Shown: positions 41,160-51,709, counted from the stretch's first letter. The stretch is DNA of 64,000 nt from Plazaster borealis (GCA_021014325.1 CM037464.1:5177127-5241126); one strand, 5' to 3'. Translations and numbers: made by a program. Notes: generated by a model not told the origin, from the letters alone.

Positions 41160-41510
41160 TAAAGGTAGTTATACAGGATTGATAAGGATACAAAACATAA
41201 TTGTAAAATTTTAGTCTGAAAGCTCACTGATTTTGAAGTTCATAGGCCCTACTAGAACTATTTTTTTTCTGTGAAATTACCCTCTGAAGAAAAAAACCCA
41301 ACAGCTGATTTCAGTTTTTACAACAACCAAAATTAAGGACAATGTGTTAACTTGCTGAAAATTGTGCATGGTTTTTCACTATTTTACAAAAGGGATTAGG
41401 CCCAAATTTTCACAGGTTTGTTATTTCATGGCATGGTTGATCACAACAAAAAACCATGAACACTGTCTGAGACTACTTTGTCAGCTCTACCAATCCTGTA
41501 TAATACCTTT
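41160..41510 (+). mobile_element. MITE, AAAGGTAGTTATACAGGATT type
   Basis: AAAGGTAGTTATACAGGATT at the left and AATCCTGTATAATACCTTTA at the right. The interior shares TTTCACAGGTTTGTTATTTC with family A. It directly abuts the next element. Confidence 0.8.
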
Positions 41511-41880
41511 AAAGGCACTGAACACGTTTGGAAATTGTCAAAGACCAGTGTTCTCACTTGGTGTATCCCAACATATGCATAAAATAACAAGCCTGTGAAA
41601 ATTTGGGCTCAATTGCTCATCGAAGTTGCAAGAAAATGATGATAGAAAAAACACCCTTGTTGTACAAATTTGTGTGCTTTCAGATAGGAATAAAAACTTC
41701 TTGCAAGAATTTTTTTTTTATTTTAGTGAGAAATTACCTCTATCTCAAAAACTACGTTACTTCAGAGGGAGTCGTTTCCTACAATGTTTTATACTATCAA
41801 CAGCCCTCCGTTGCTTGTTACCAAGTAAGTTTTTATGCTAATATTTGTTTTGAGTCATTACCAAACGTGTACGATACCTT
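41511..41880 (+). mobile_element. MITE family A, full length
   Basis: AAAGGCACTGAACACGTTTG to CGTGTACGATACCTTT. Three related MITEs lie in a row from 40783, ending 68 bases before the exon at 41948. Confidence 0.85.
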
Positions 41881-41947
41881 TAAACATAGAAATATACATT
41901 TAGATCGAAACAATAATTCATCCACAAAAATGACAGAGATTACTCAC

Positions 41948-42041
41948 CGGGTTATTACTAGCAGCGGCTAACCTAGCAGCGTAACAAGCAATCAATCTAT
42001 GCTCATCATCCAATCGGGTATTGTCTAGACTGTTGTCAAGC
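41948..42041 (-). CDS. DTNA/DTNB: Dystrobrevin exon, syntrophin-binding helix
   Basis: Acceptor TTCTCCTTGAG|GCT, donor AACCCG|GTGAGT. It encodes LDNSLDNTRLDDEHRLIACY and AARLAAASNNP. The segment LDDEHRLIACYAARLAA aligns with LDEEHRLIARYAARLAA of vertebrate dystrobrevin, the second of two syntrophin-binding helices. The first (ADEHVLIGLYVNMLRNN in vertebrates) was not found upstream. Confidence 0.95.
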
Positions 42042-42226
42042 CTCAAGGAGAAGGAAAAAACAACACCCACAGATACAAAGACAAAAAAAAAAAGAGGCTT
42101 GGTAAGAGACTACTGAATAGATCACATACATGCTGAAAACAGAAGTATAAAAGACAACTTGGAAATCGTCAAGAGTAGTTTGGAGCTAATAAAGGGAGAT
42201 TTTCTCCACTTATGCATGCACACGTA

Positions 42227-42408
42227 AAGCCCGGTTCATACTTCCTGCGAATGCGAATGCCAAGCGAATTTGACGTGAATTTGACGTCACAACTCTGCGA
42301 ATATTCGCAAAAGTTGAGCACGGGGCAACTCTTGCGAATATTCATTGCGAATTTGTGACGTCAATATTCGCTTCGCATACGCATTCCCAGGAAGTATGAA
42401 CCGGGCTT
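42227..42408. mobile_element. Fold-back MITE, 182 bp
   Basis: AAGCCCGGTTCATACTTCCT and GGAAGTATGAACCGGGCTT termini, GCGAATGCGAATGC arms and TTTGACGTCAC against GTGACGTCAA inside. The same element is at 47460-47652. Confidence 0.9.
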
Positions 42409-42773
42409 AACTATTTTTAACTAGTTCATCTTTTTTTTAGCTTACTGTGTATTTGGCTGGTCCAGACGTAATTTTTTGTAATTTTTTTTAGTTATCGTTG
42501 TTTTCAATTTTTATTCCATTTTGCTTGTATTCGGTGCCTTGAGGCGGAACCAATCTGCAACTGCGATCAGCTTGATAAATCTCTCTTTATTATTATTATT
42601 ATTACATGTATATTTGAGATGCTTACCGATATTCAAATAATATGACACTTTTTAGAGGCATAATTATGCCCTCATGACCCTCATAAATGTGTTGGCAATT
42701 GAATGAGTTTTGAAAATTATGTAAATATTTCATTGCAAAAACTAAAACAAAAGTAGCAAGTAGCTATAAAATC
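42409..42773. other. Dystrobrevin intron, nothing recognised
   Basis: The part at 42540-42605 (GGTGCCTTGAGGCGGAACCA, then a (TTA)n run) looks like a SINE or LINE tail. Confidence 0.4.
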
Positions 42774-42980
42774 AGAGCTGGCAACATTTGCACCTTGCAA
42801 TCAGGGAGTTTTTGTACAACAATCGGGGAGATATTTAGAATTACATGTACATTCAACATAATAGGGAAAACGTTTTACACAATCAGGGAGTTTTTTCAAA
42901 TTTGTTCACCAGACCATGGAAAGATGGGCGTATTTTCAGGGAACCTTCTGCAGAATCAGGGAGAGGTGGCAGCTCAGTAA
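42774..42980 (+). repeat. AATCAGGGAGA-family repeat, complete
   Basis: GAGCTGGCAACATTTGCACC to GGGAGAGGTGGCAGCTC. The unit has three or four internal AATCAGGGAG motifs. The ends GAGCTGGCAAC and GGTGGCAGCTC are imperfectly inverted. Confidence 0.75.
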
Positions 42981-43146
42981 AATGTAATTTTGTGTTCCCT
43001 CAGGCCTGATTATGAATTTCACAGAGAAAGTTCATGATAACATGTACATGTATTTCTTGAAAACTGACGTTTCCTATCGGCCTGATTCCTCCGAACAGTA
43101 AACCTCTTTGGCACTTTACACAGCATTGCATTATGGCATAGCCTAC

Positions 43147-43213
43147 CTTTTGATATCATCCTCCGTACGTAAGATTCTAGCATTGTCAGGGCTGTCATAG
43201 GTCAGTACCGTTA
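43147..43213 (-). CDS. DTNA/DTNB: Dystrobrevin exon, variable linker
   Basis: Acceptor CTGCTACTCCAG|TAAC, donor AAAAG|GTAGGC; 67 bases. It encodes (V)TVLTYDSPDNARILRTEDD and IK(R). There is no close vertebrate counterpart. It is accepted because both junction phases fit: AG|G with the exon at 41948-42041, and G|TA with the candidate at 45026-45111. The splice sites are also good. Confidence 0.75.
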
Positions 43214-43269
43214 CTGGAGTAGCAGGCCTGATAGGTTAGCGGTCAAGCATATCGGTCAGTCCATCAGGG

Positions 43270-44260
43270 TGGTTAAGACAGTGGATGGTCAGTCATGCAC
43301 ATCAGTGGCAAGTTAAGATGGGAGAGAGGCGTGACGAGGAACGAGGGTAGAACAGCGGGAAGACACAATCGTGATGTGAGTTTCGTTTGAAGATGCATGA
43401 TGAGAGGAGAGGAGAGATGAGTCCAGACAGATGAGGAATGATGAAGAGGAGGGTGGGAAGACAGGGCGAGGTTGTTCCAGAGAGGAGGCAAGTTGTGATA
43501 GAGGAGGTAAGCAGGCACAGAGTTAGGGAGGGGATACAGATATGACAGGCATTACAGGTAACAACGAGTGAAGAGAAAACAAGTGTAGGAAACGAAGAGA
43601 GGAGGTAAGGAGATGAGTAGACATGAAAGAGACATCAGGAAGGAACAGGGATGAGAGATCAGACAAAGGCAAGGTTCAGATGGAGGGAAAGTAGGTAAGA
43701 TGAGGAGACAGAAGAGAAAAGGAAATGGAGGAGGAGAATAAAGGAAAGGGGATGAAGAACCAGAATGGATGAAAGGTAAAGAAAAGAACACGGCAACAGT
43801 GATGGAGAAGGGAAAGATGATAAAGAGGATTAACGGAGATAACAGAGATGGAGACAGAAGAAGAGAAGAAAACGGTATCATAACATGAGGAGACGGAAGA
43901 GACAAAGAAATGGAGGAGGATAGAAAGGAAAGGAGAGGGGGAACCGGAATGGATGAAAGGTAAAGAGAAGAACACGGCAACAGTGATGGAGAAGGGAAAG
44001 ATGATAAAGAAGAGTAACGGAGATAACAGAGATGGAGATGGCACAAGAGAAAAAAACCGGTATCATAAATTTAGGGAAGGATAGCAAGAACATAGAAACA
44101 TTGAATGATTGATTGAGAATGAGGTAATTAGGATAGAGGCCAAGAAAAGCGTAGAAGCGAAACAATGGAATTAAAAAAATGGCAGAAGTGCAGTAAGAGA
44201 GAAGACAGCAAAGACGAGATGTAAGATGTTAGCAAGGGAGCAAAATGGTTTGGAAAGAAA
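43270..44260. repeat. Purine-rich strand with 180-bp tandem duplication
   Basis: About 900 bp of mostly A and G on the plus strand. GGAATGGATGAAAGGTAAAG, ACGGCAACAGTGATGGAGAA and GGAAAGATGATAAAGA occur in two copies (about 43760-43880 and 43945-44065). The long open frames on the minus strand (Ser/Pro/Leu rich) follow from this composition and are not taken as genes. Confidence 0.75.
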
Positions 44261-44524
44261 AGACAAATTGCTACGTTAACGATATCATTATGAAGTCATT
44301 AATAGAATCATGATAACGATACAAATGATGACACCGTCAGTCAAGCCACGAACCGACATATCCGTTATTTTGGACTTTTGAGATAACAAAAAAAAAGGGT
44401 TCAAATTTGTCTTTTGCGCGTATCATCTGTACACTTTACGCGTATTGTATCATCTTTGCCTATGTTTCATTTCATTTCATTTAATTAATTCTGGTTGAAA
44501 AGCCAAGGACTCACAGAAAAGAGA

Positions 44525-44770
44525 ATTTAATTGCTACTATAGCCATGAAGAGAAGACGAAGAAGGAAGTTTCAGTCTTAGATGTGGAAGGAAAACTCCAC
44601 AGAATTATTCCAGGTAAAACCCACGCCATCAGGTACGGTAGGGACTGAAAACTCAATCCACATTGTGCCCACGACTGGATTCGAACCAAGATCCTAGTGG
44701 TGTAAGGCGAGGAAAGATACAATTATGCAACCCGACCACTACGCCAGCCCTACCACTACGCCAACCAGAC
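44525..44770 (-). repeat. tRNA-like SINE, reverse orientation
   Basis: In reverse it has CTTGGTTCGAATCCAGTCG as B box and GGCGTAGTGGTCGGGTTGCA near the head. GGAAAACTCCAC and AAACCCACGCC are related to 29060-29365. Confidence 0.65.
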
Positions 44771-45025
44771 CGCCCTGTTTATCTTGGCTGCAAACTACAC
44801 ACAATACATTAGTTTGAGTAAGTGTTTGTTCTGTTTTTAAGTGACTTACTTTAGAGATATTTAGTGTCCACGATACGTGCCACCTTCATTGAATTGGTTT
44901 TTTTTACAACATGCAAATGGCACATCCCATCTGGATAAACTGGCTCATAAGAACGTCATGTGGCAGTTTTGAGTCCAATGCACTGAGGCGTATCTATTTT
45001 AGGGGTTTCCTTTACATGTAAGTAC

Positions 45026-45111
45026 CTGAAGATGCAAGCGGATGAGACGGTGCGTGGAACTCGTTATTCATAGTTGATGCACGTAAAGAGTGATTATCCA
45101 CTATTAATTGG
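45026..45111 (-). CDS. DTNA/DTNB: Dystrobrevin exon, tentative variable-region exon
   Basis: Donor TCTTCAG|GTACTT is good. The only acceptor that fits phase and frame is TTAATTAAG|C, which lacks a pyrimidine tract. It would encode QLIVDNHSLRASTMNNEFHA and PSHPLASS. The vertebrate segment after HIV is PPRPVTSMNDTLFSHSVPSS, similar in STMNNEF and P..S. Length 86 gives phase 2 in and phase 1 out, exactly what the flanking exons need. Confidence 0.5.
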
Positions 45112-45631
45112 CTTAATTAATTAACTTCAACTTATTATTTGTTTAACGGATACATTTTGAAGCCCATAATGAAAATTAAGTAAAACTGTCAAAACATCAA
45201 AAAGGGCGGTTAGTGGCGAGACTGACCGTATGGTTGAGAGGATTTGTTGTAAATATGGAAGTATTATCTCAGAAACATTAAAAATGATCAACTGGGAATA
45301 CATGTACTTCAAACTTGATTACACAATCCAAAATAAGGATGGAAATAAAACCGAAAATGGACTTCAGAAAACAGGCCATGAACTACCTTATTAAAAAAAA
45401 AACTATCACTCCAAAACAAAACAAAAAACTCTACATGAGTTCAACACTACAACTTTAATCAAACTATTAAGTAAAAATTCTTACATTAGAAGTTCAGTAA
45501 CACTGCCTTTCCTATTTACACCCAAAGAGAAGGGGAAAAAAGAAAGCCATTTTTGTTTTTACAGGAACTCATTTTGAAAATGAGACAGAATTATAGTATG
45601 GCTAAATCACATGATTTTCGGTTGCTCTTTT
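45112..45631. other. Dystrobrevin intron, nothing recognised
   Basis: AT-rich, without recognised repeats. Confidence 0.4.
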
Positions 45632-46069
45632 CTAAACCACTTCACGTCGGTTGGCATGTTTTTCTGCAAATATCTTTAGGACAGACTTGCGGCGGACGTT
45701 TTTTAACGCCCGGAACAACTTGGGATTTACATTAATTTTTTTTGCTGACAGCCGTATGGCTGATGTTTCTATCCAATCGAACTTTTCATTGTGTAGCGTG
45801 CACAGGCAGGCACCTACCACGATATGCTTCGTTTTACCCGTGCAAAGAGCGACAACAGGTTCTGGAAAACATGCCTTGTAAAATCCCTTTCCGGGGGTTG
45901 TTGTGTGACCCCCCGATTCCAGACCTATGGTCCTGTTGTTGTACAGATGTGGCAAACAAGAATGGACAGGCTGCCACCATTGTTCGTTATTATATTTGGC
46001 CGAGCATTCCGAGATTCCAGCATACCATGGCAGATTTTTCAGCCATGCCTCACGGCCGAGGTTCTGCAA
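45632..46069 (-). other. Unrecognised open reading frame, GC-richer island
   Basis: An open frame of 145 codons without an ATG start: its first codon is TTG, just after TTTGCAG. It contains NLPWYAGISECSAKYNNE, KTKHIVVGACLCTLHNEKFD and KNVRRKSVLKIFAEKHANRR. No domain is recognised. Plus-strand frames here are also open, so chance is possible. It lies in an intron of dystrobrevin on the same strand, and could be a remnant of a mobile gene, an alternative exon or nothing. Confidence 0.25.
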
Positions 46070-46865
46070 ATCACGGTGAGTGTCTACTCAATTTTCTCAC
46101 ACGATAACATCAAATCCTGGAACTTTTCATGAGAACCTTTGTCGTCTTTCCATCAAGTCAAGTCAGGGTTTCATTGTGGCATGATATTTTCAAAGCAAAA
46201 CTATTACTCCAAAAAGCTCTGAAAAATAGTACCACATGTGGGCACATACAACAAAAAAATATACAGACGTGAAGTGGTTCAAATCAATTTCAAGGTAGGG
46301 AAGGAATGATGGTGCACTGCAGGTTCTGAAACATCGGGCCCAAAACAAACGAGGATGGTGGCAAAGCCCTAAATTCTACCAAGGACTATGATTTTTAATG
46401 TCACAGGCATTGCAGACTTTCATTAGGTATTCAAAATCCCACTTCAAGTTGACTGTCGATTAGGCAAGTTTAAGTGAACACCACGTTGTATAAAACCGAA
46501 CATATTCAACTATTTGAGTAATTTACTCTTCTGTTTCTAAATTCCATGAACTCACATTTGTCTTTGCTCAACCTAAAATTAACTTACATTTTAAAGAAAT
46601 TTTATATAAATTTCAGTAATTGTGCATGTATTTTTTAAAATTAAAATAGGAGGTTATAATCAAACGACGAATTTGGGGTTAGGGTTTTTTGTGCTTTGTT
46701 TTCCACACAAAACTGCTTAGGACGAATTTGTTTAGCAAAGTACATGTAGATGTACACACAGAAGCTCCTGGGATAATCTCCGGAAGAAAAGTTTCAGTGG
46801 CAGAAAGAAAGAAATGCTTTGAAGAGTGAGAGATTGAGAGAGGGGGAGAAGTTTGGTACAACATG
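46070..46865. other. Dystrobrevin intron, nothing recognised
   Basis: No repeat boundary or exon was identified. Confidence 0.4.
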
Positions 46866-46867
46866 TA

Positions 46868-47212
46868 CAACATAGCTGCCAACATTTGCATCTTGCAATC
46901 AGGGAGTTTTTGTACAACAATCACAGAGATATTTAGAATTACATCCCAACGAAATAGGGAAAAAGGTTTCCACATCAGGGAGATTTTCAAATTTGTTCAT
47001 CTGAAACATGGAAAGATTGGTTTATTTTTGGGGAACTTTTTTTTTTTTTTACAACAATCAGGGAGATATTTAGAATTACATTCAACGTAACTAGGGAATA
47101 TTTTTCCACAATCAGGGAGATTTCCAATTTTGTTCATCAGAACATGGAAAGATTGGTTTGTTTTCGGGGGAACTTTTCGGCAGAATGAGGGAGAGTTGGC
47201 AGCTCTGAAACA
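46868..47212 (+). repeat. AATCAGGGAGA-family repeat, double copy
   Basis: TAGCTGCCAACATTTGCATC to GGAGAGTTGGCAGCTCTG. The inner part (GAGATATTTAGAATTACATT to GGAAAGATTGGTTT) is present twice, around a T run at 47039-47050. Confidence 0.75.
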
Positions 47213-47459
47213 CACATCTTTTGAAGCAGAACCAGACGTTAATAGAAATCATCTGGGAATGTGTTGAGCTGCTCTGTTAGTCAGACAGAGAGGAAATATA
47301 TCTGCAGCATCACTTTTAATTTTTGTATTATTTTGATTTTAGAAAAAAGAGAAGGAGTGGGAGCTTTTAAGGGAAGTCCTGTGATCAGATTTGGCGATGA
47401 GCTGACCTAGCAGCCTCGCTACCATGGGCAGAGCGCTGTGTCGATACCTCTTGTCACTA

Positions 47460-47652
47460 AAGCCCAGTTCATACTTCCTGCGAATGCGAATGCGAAGCGA
47501 ATTTGACGTGAATTTGACGTCACAACTCTGTTTTTCACTGCGAATATTCGCAAAAGTTGAGCACAGCTCAACTCTTGTGAATTATTCGTTGCGAATTTGT
47601 GACGTCAATATTCGCTTCGCATTAGCATTAGTAGGAAGTATGAACCGGGCTT
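47460..47652. mobile_element. Fold-back MITE, second copy
   Basis: Same family as 42227-42408: AAGCCCAGTTCATACTTCCT to GGAAGTATGAACCGGGCTT. Confidence 0.9.
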
Positions 47653-48234
47653 AACCCCTATCAGGGCAACACTGAAAAACAATGCTGATCGGCTCACCAA
47701 AAGTGACTGCTCTGCGCACATGCTTAATACAAACTTTAAGGGCATGTGTAGGGTGTTCAGAATGCGCGTGTCAAAGTTTTTTTATGTAATTCACTTTAAA
47801 TTAATTTTTTTTTACATTGTCACCCTAAACTGCATACAGTTAAGACATGTCAAAAGATCGAAGAAGAATGAGAGGGGACCAGTTGCTCTATCACTTGATG
47901 CCTCTTTTGGTAGGTATCCAACACAGAATGGATCAACCACAGGACTAATTAAAAAATCCAATATATTTGGATATTTCAAAGTCACACTTCCAGGGGTTAT
48001 GATCGGGCAAGGCTTTTGGGAAAAAATGGCACGGCGGGATCGTACACCACTGGGAACAAAGGTGGGTGACCTGGTAATTTAACCTTGGAAGATGTGGGAA
48101 TGGAGGATGGCACGATTACGTTGGGAGGACTGAGACAAGTCACAGGTTTAGACAAACACGTCCAACTGAATGACAAAATAACTGAGGCAAACAATGAGGT
48201 CAGAGTCGGCGCCTTCTAAGTGGGAAGAACACAA
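47653..48234. other. Dystrobrevin intron, nothing recognised
   Basis: An open plus-strand frame at 47720-48082 has no domain and no splice support. Confidence 0.4.
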
Positions 48235-48795
48235 GGGCCCCATTTCAAAGTTCTGCTAACTAAGCAAAAAAAAAACACCAAGATACCAGTCACAAATTGT
48301 ACATTATGACATGGTATTTTGGCTGGTAATCTTATTCTGGTAAGCATAATTTTGTTGTGCTCAGCTACTTTTTGTGCTGAAAAGGGATTGTATACGTTTG
48401 GTAATTGGAACCCACTGTTTGTTTCAATCATATTTAGTTGTAGATGTACCATAAAACTAACCTGTGAAAATTTCATTTCAAAAGTTTGGTAGAGTTTTTG
48501 AGATATTGCCGAAAAATCTGCAGCGGTTTTTCCACGCACGAAGAATAACCTGCAATTAGAATACACAATCTGAGAAATGTTACTGCAGTAACGCTCCTCA
48601 GATTCAAATATTGGGAGATAAAAAGTGATACCTTTTTCCATAACCGAATTACTTTGAAGTGAAAAGTTTCTCACAATGCATTATACTATCCAAAGCTGCT
48701 GTACTTCTTACCAAGTAAGTTTTTATTGCCATTAATTTTCAGAGTCATTACCAAATGTATACAGACCCTTTAAGAAGCTCTATGGAATTGGGCCC
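48235..48795 (+). repeat. Fold-back MITE interrupted by MITE family B
   Basis: GGGCCCCATTTCAAAGTTCT starts the fold-back. It breaks off at 48379 and resumes at 48772 with GAAGCTCTATGGAATTGGGC. The family B element at 48380-48771 (AAAAGGGATTGTATACGTTT to TGTATACAGACCCTTTAA) was inserted near the right arm. Confidence 0.8.
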
Positions 48796-48924
48796 TGGAC
48801 ATGCTGGAGCTAAATTTATATACATGTGTACATACAAGGAAACAATTCAGTTGTCTGAACGAGCTTGTGGACTTCGAAAAGTATTTACCGATGGCGCTGA
48901 TAAGTTTGTACACGTTTCAACTCA

Positions 48925-49370
48925 TCAGGGCCCAATTTCAAAACTATGCTTACCAGAGAATAAGGTCACCATCCAAAATACCATGTCAAATGTGCTGTCT
49001 GTGACTGGTATCCTGCTCATTTTTTTGCTCAGCAGAAAATTGTCGGGCAATATTTTGAAATTGGGCACAAGTCCCACCAGGTCACCAAGTTATTAAGAGA
49101 ACAGACTTTCTACTGATGTAACGCGAGTAACCATAGATGAGAGTGAAACGTACCTGTGTTTACCAAAATAAGGTCACCAACCAAAATACCATGTCACATG
49201 TGTTGTCTGTGACTGGTATTCTCCTCATTTTTTGCTGTGCAGAAAATTGTCGGCCAATATTTTGAAATTGGGCCCTAGTCTCGCCAAGTCACCAAGTTAT
49301 TCAGAGAACAGATTTTCTACTGATGTAACGCGAGTAACCTTGGAAGCGAGTGAAACGTACACGTGTTCTC
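48925..49370 (+). repeat. Tandem duplication of about 205 bp with fold-back remnants
   Basis: AATAAGGTCACCATCCAAAA (48959) recurs as AATAAGGTCACCAACCAAAA (49168). CTACTGATGTAACGCGAGTA is at 49110 and 49318, and GTGAAACGTAC closes both. The first copy holds a GGGCCCAATTTC fold-back arm. The array ends about 35 bases from the exon at 49404. Confidence 0.8.
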
Positions 49371-49403
49371 GAGTAACACGTGAAGGAAATGTTAAAGACT
49401 TAC

Positions 49404-49525
49404 ACAATGTGTGAGAGGTCAAGAGGTCGTTCAGGTTCATCTGGATAGTGAGGTATACGTTGCTGCTTGGAGGGTGAACGAAATGGCTTCTTCAAGGCCT
49501 TCCCCACCTTCTTAGCTGGGGATTT
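49404..49525 (-). CDS. DTNA/DTNB: Dystrobrevin exon after the ZZ domain
   Basis: Acceptor TTTTATTTTTCAG|AAA, donor ATTGT|GTAAGT. It encodes KSPAKKVGKALKKPFRSPSK, then QQRIPHYPDEPERPLDLSHI(V). Vertebrate dystrobrevin has KSPAKKLTNALSKSL and FPDQPEKPLNLAHIV in the same places. The basic stretch links the zinc finger to the variable region. Confidence 0.97.
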
Positions 49526-49739
49526 CTGAAAAATAAAAATAAAATTATGGATGAGAAAATACATACTTTGATTACCAACTCAATGCAAATAATTAATAAT
49601 AATAATAACAATAAATACCCATTTATGTTGACCCATTTCATGACGCGCAGCGCACTTACATGCGTCTAGATCCTGTCCGCCATTTTTGGGAGTAAAAATG
49701 TACGAGGTACGCTAAGGAATTGACTCCCGAAATGGGGAA

Positions 49740-49925
49740 AATGGTAGACAAGAATTGTGTGGAGGTGTGATCCGCGTCATGCATTTCAGCGTTGTATTTC
49801 TCCTGAAGACGAGCAGAGTATACTGTTCGAAAAGTCAAGACCACACCGGCACTTCTCAGAACCAACACTTCTCCCAAAAGACTTCTACACAGGGTTGTAC
49901 CCGCAAGTTTACTACTGCATAGTGT
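49740..49925 (+). repeat. Penelope-like terminal repeat with hammerhead-like motif
   Basis: CTGAAGACGAGCAGAGTATA then CTGTTCGAAAAGTCAAGACC at 49803-49842: a CTGANGA box, arms CGAGCAG/CTGTTCG that pair fully (one G-U), and GAAA. It is followed by CCACACCGGCACTTCTCAGA and GGGTTGTACCCGCAAGTTTA as in other copies. Confidence 0.45.
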
Positions 49926-50149
49926 TAGCCAGCGGGATGTATGGGTGTCTTTTGGACACCCTGTTTTATCTGTCATTTTTACATGTATATGTATTGTAAG
50001 TGAACAATTTGGACACCCAGTTTTTAAATTTCCAGCAAATTTTGACACCCTTCTACAAAATCCTGTCTAAAACCTTGTAGTACTGTACTATAATTTTTCT
50101 TATGATCCACACCATGCAAAGCTTCAAACATCACTTCATTTCAGTAATA

Positions 50150-50490
50150 CTAATAGTGGCCTAGCGGTTAAGAGCATCGAATTCAAGTTCTGGTGGTTAG
50201 TCATCAGGTTGTGGGTTCGAATCCTGGTCATGGCACTTGTGTCCTTGAGCAAGACACTTAACTATAATTGCTTCTCTTCACCCAGGGGTATAAATGGGTA
50301 CCTGTGAGGGTAGAGGTTGATATTGTGTTTGAAACAGCCTTCGGAGCGCCACGGTTGCCCAGGGTTGTATACTCCCCAGGGAGCTGAGAAAGGTTAAAGG
50401 AATGTTATTGGCCCAATGACCAGGGCACTAATGTAAAGCGCATTGAGACATTTATTGTAAAATGCGCTATATAAGAACTTGTTTGTTATT
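50150..50490 (+). repeat. tRNA-derived SINE with LINE-like tail
   Basis: Sister of 7868-8236: GGGTTCGAATCCTGGTCATG, GGGGTATAAATGGGTACCTG, AAGCGCATTGAGACATTTAT and a (TTA)n tail. Confidence 0.9.
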
Positions 50491-50635
50491 ATTATTATTA
50501 TAATACAGGTATTTTTTTCCCCGAAATAATGTATATTTTCCCCCCACATTTCTCATATAACTCAAAAAAGCTTGATTTGGGCTAATATTTTTGTCCATAA
50601 CAGTTTTTGGTATTTCTCAAACTCTGCACCCCCTT

Positions 50636-51055
50636 TGTGGCGTGTCGTGGCCGAGCGGATAAGAACACCGAACTCAAGCTCTGGTGTTTCTGATCAGCAG
50701 AGTGTGGGTTCGAATCCCAGTCGTGACACTTGTGTCCTTAAGCAAGACACTTAACCACATGCTTCGTCCTTCGGATGGGACGTTAAGCCGTAGGTCCCGT
50801 GTGCTGTGTAATGCACGTAAAAGAACCCAGTGCACTTATCGCAAAGAGAAGGGGTTCGCCCCGGTGTTCCTCGTTTGATTGGCTGCATATTGCGCCACAG
50901 CACCTTGTAAACCATTACATGGTGCTATGTAAAGGAATAGGGCTCATACTTCAACACGCAACTCCACTTACCTTGTAGGAAAAATACTGAGCGCTTTGAG
51001 ACACCCATCGGGAGTATAAAGCGCTATATAAGAACTGCATTATTATTATTATTAT
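50636..51055 (+). repeat. tRNA-derived SINE, full length
   Basis: GTGTCGTGGCCGAGCGGATA through CTTCGGATGGGACGTTAAGC to the tail GAGTATAAAGCGCTATATAA with (TTA)n. It shows a more complete 3' end than 34788-35200. Confidence 0.9.
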
Positions 51056-51184
51056 TATTTGAAAAAAGGATATAAAAAAAAACCTCTTTGCAAGCATTTC
51101 ACGCATTCAAAGCGAGGCTTACATGTTCATCCAAAGTAGACTGGTACGTCTGAGCCAATACATATTGCACACTCATTCTCTTGA

Positions 51185-51709
51185 TAGACTGTGCAAGTCT
51201 CGCACATATTTGAACTTCCCTGACCATTGGGATTTTGTTTCGTCAATTATTTTAGTGTAACGTAGTTTATGGCCATGAAAATCATGTATGTCGTTGGGAA
51301 TGTAATACTGAGTGATTAACAATATGAAAGTAAAATCAATTCAACAAAATAACAAAGAAAACCTGAGAATAAGACTTGATCTCCGTTTCCGGTTAAGAAT
51401 TTTGCCCAACTGACGGTCATGTTGTCATTAAACCTATGTAATAGACGCACAAATTCGGCAAATGTTTTTTTTCTTCAAAATAAGCATTCTCATCCCAAGT
51501 TTTAATTTTGTTTCAAGTTAATCTTAACAAATTATTTGTATTACACAAAAATTGAAAATTCATTTATAACAACTTACTATGGGTATTTTTATTTTCAAGA
51601 ATTTTGAATAAATATAATTTTAAAAAGAAGATTTGATTTCATAGAAATATGTAGTCTTCATTCTTGTTTTTTTCTCGTTTTTTGATATGCGCGAGACTTG
51701 CACAGCCTA
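51185..51709. mobile_element. TIR element, 525 bp, second copy
   Basis: TAGACTGTGCAAGTCTCGC to GCGAGACTTGCACAGCCTA; shorter than the copy at 33838-34543. It ends 51 bases from the donor of the ZZ exon. Confidence 0.8.

Noticed and set aside
43552..44165. Minus-strand frames rich in Ser, Pro, Leu and Phe (up to 164 codons).
   Set aside because: They are the complement of a purine-rich tract with a tandem duplication. Composition explains the open frames.
47720..48082. Plus-strand frame of 120 codons between two MITEs.
   Set aside because: The translation has no recognisable motif and lies in an intron on the opposite strand. Chance cannot be excluded.
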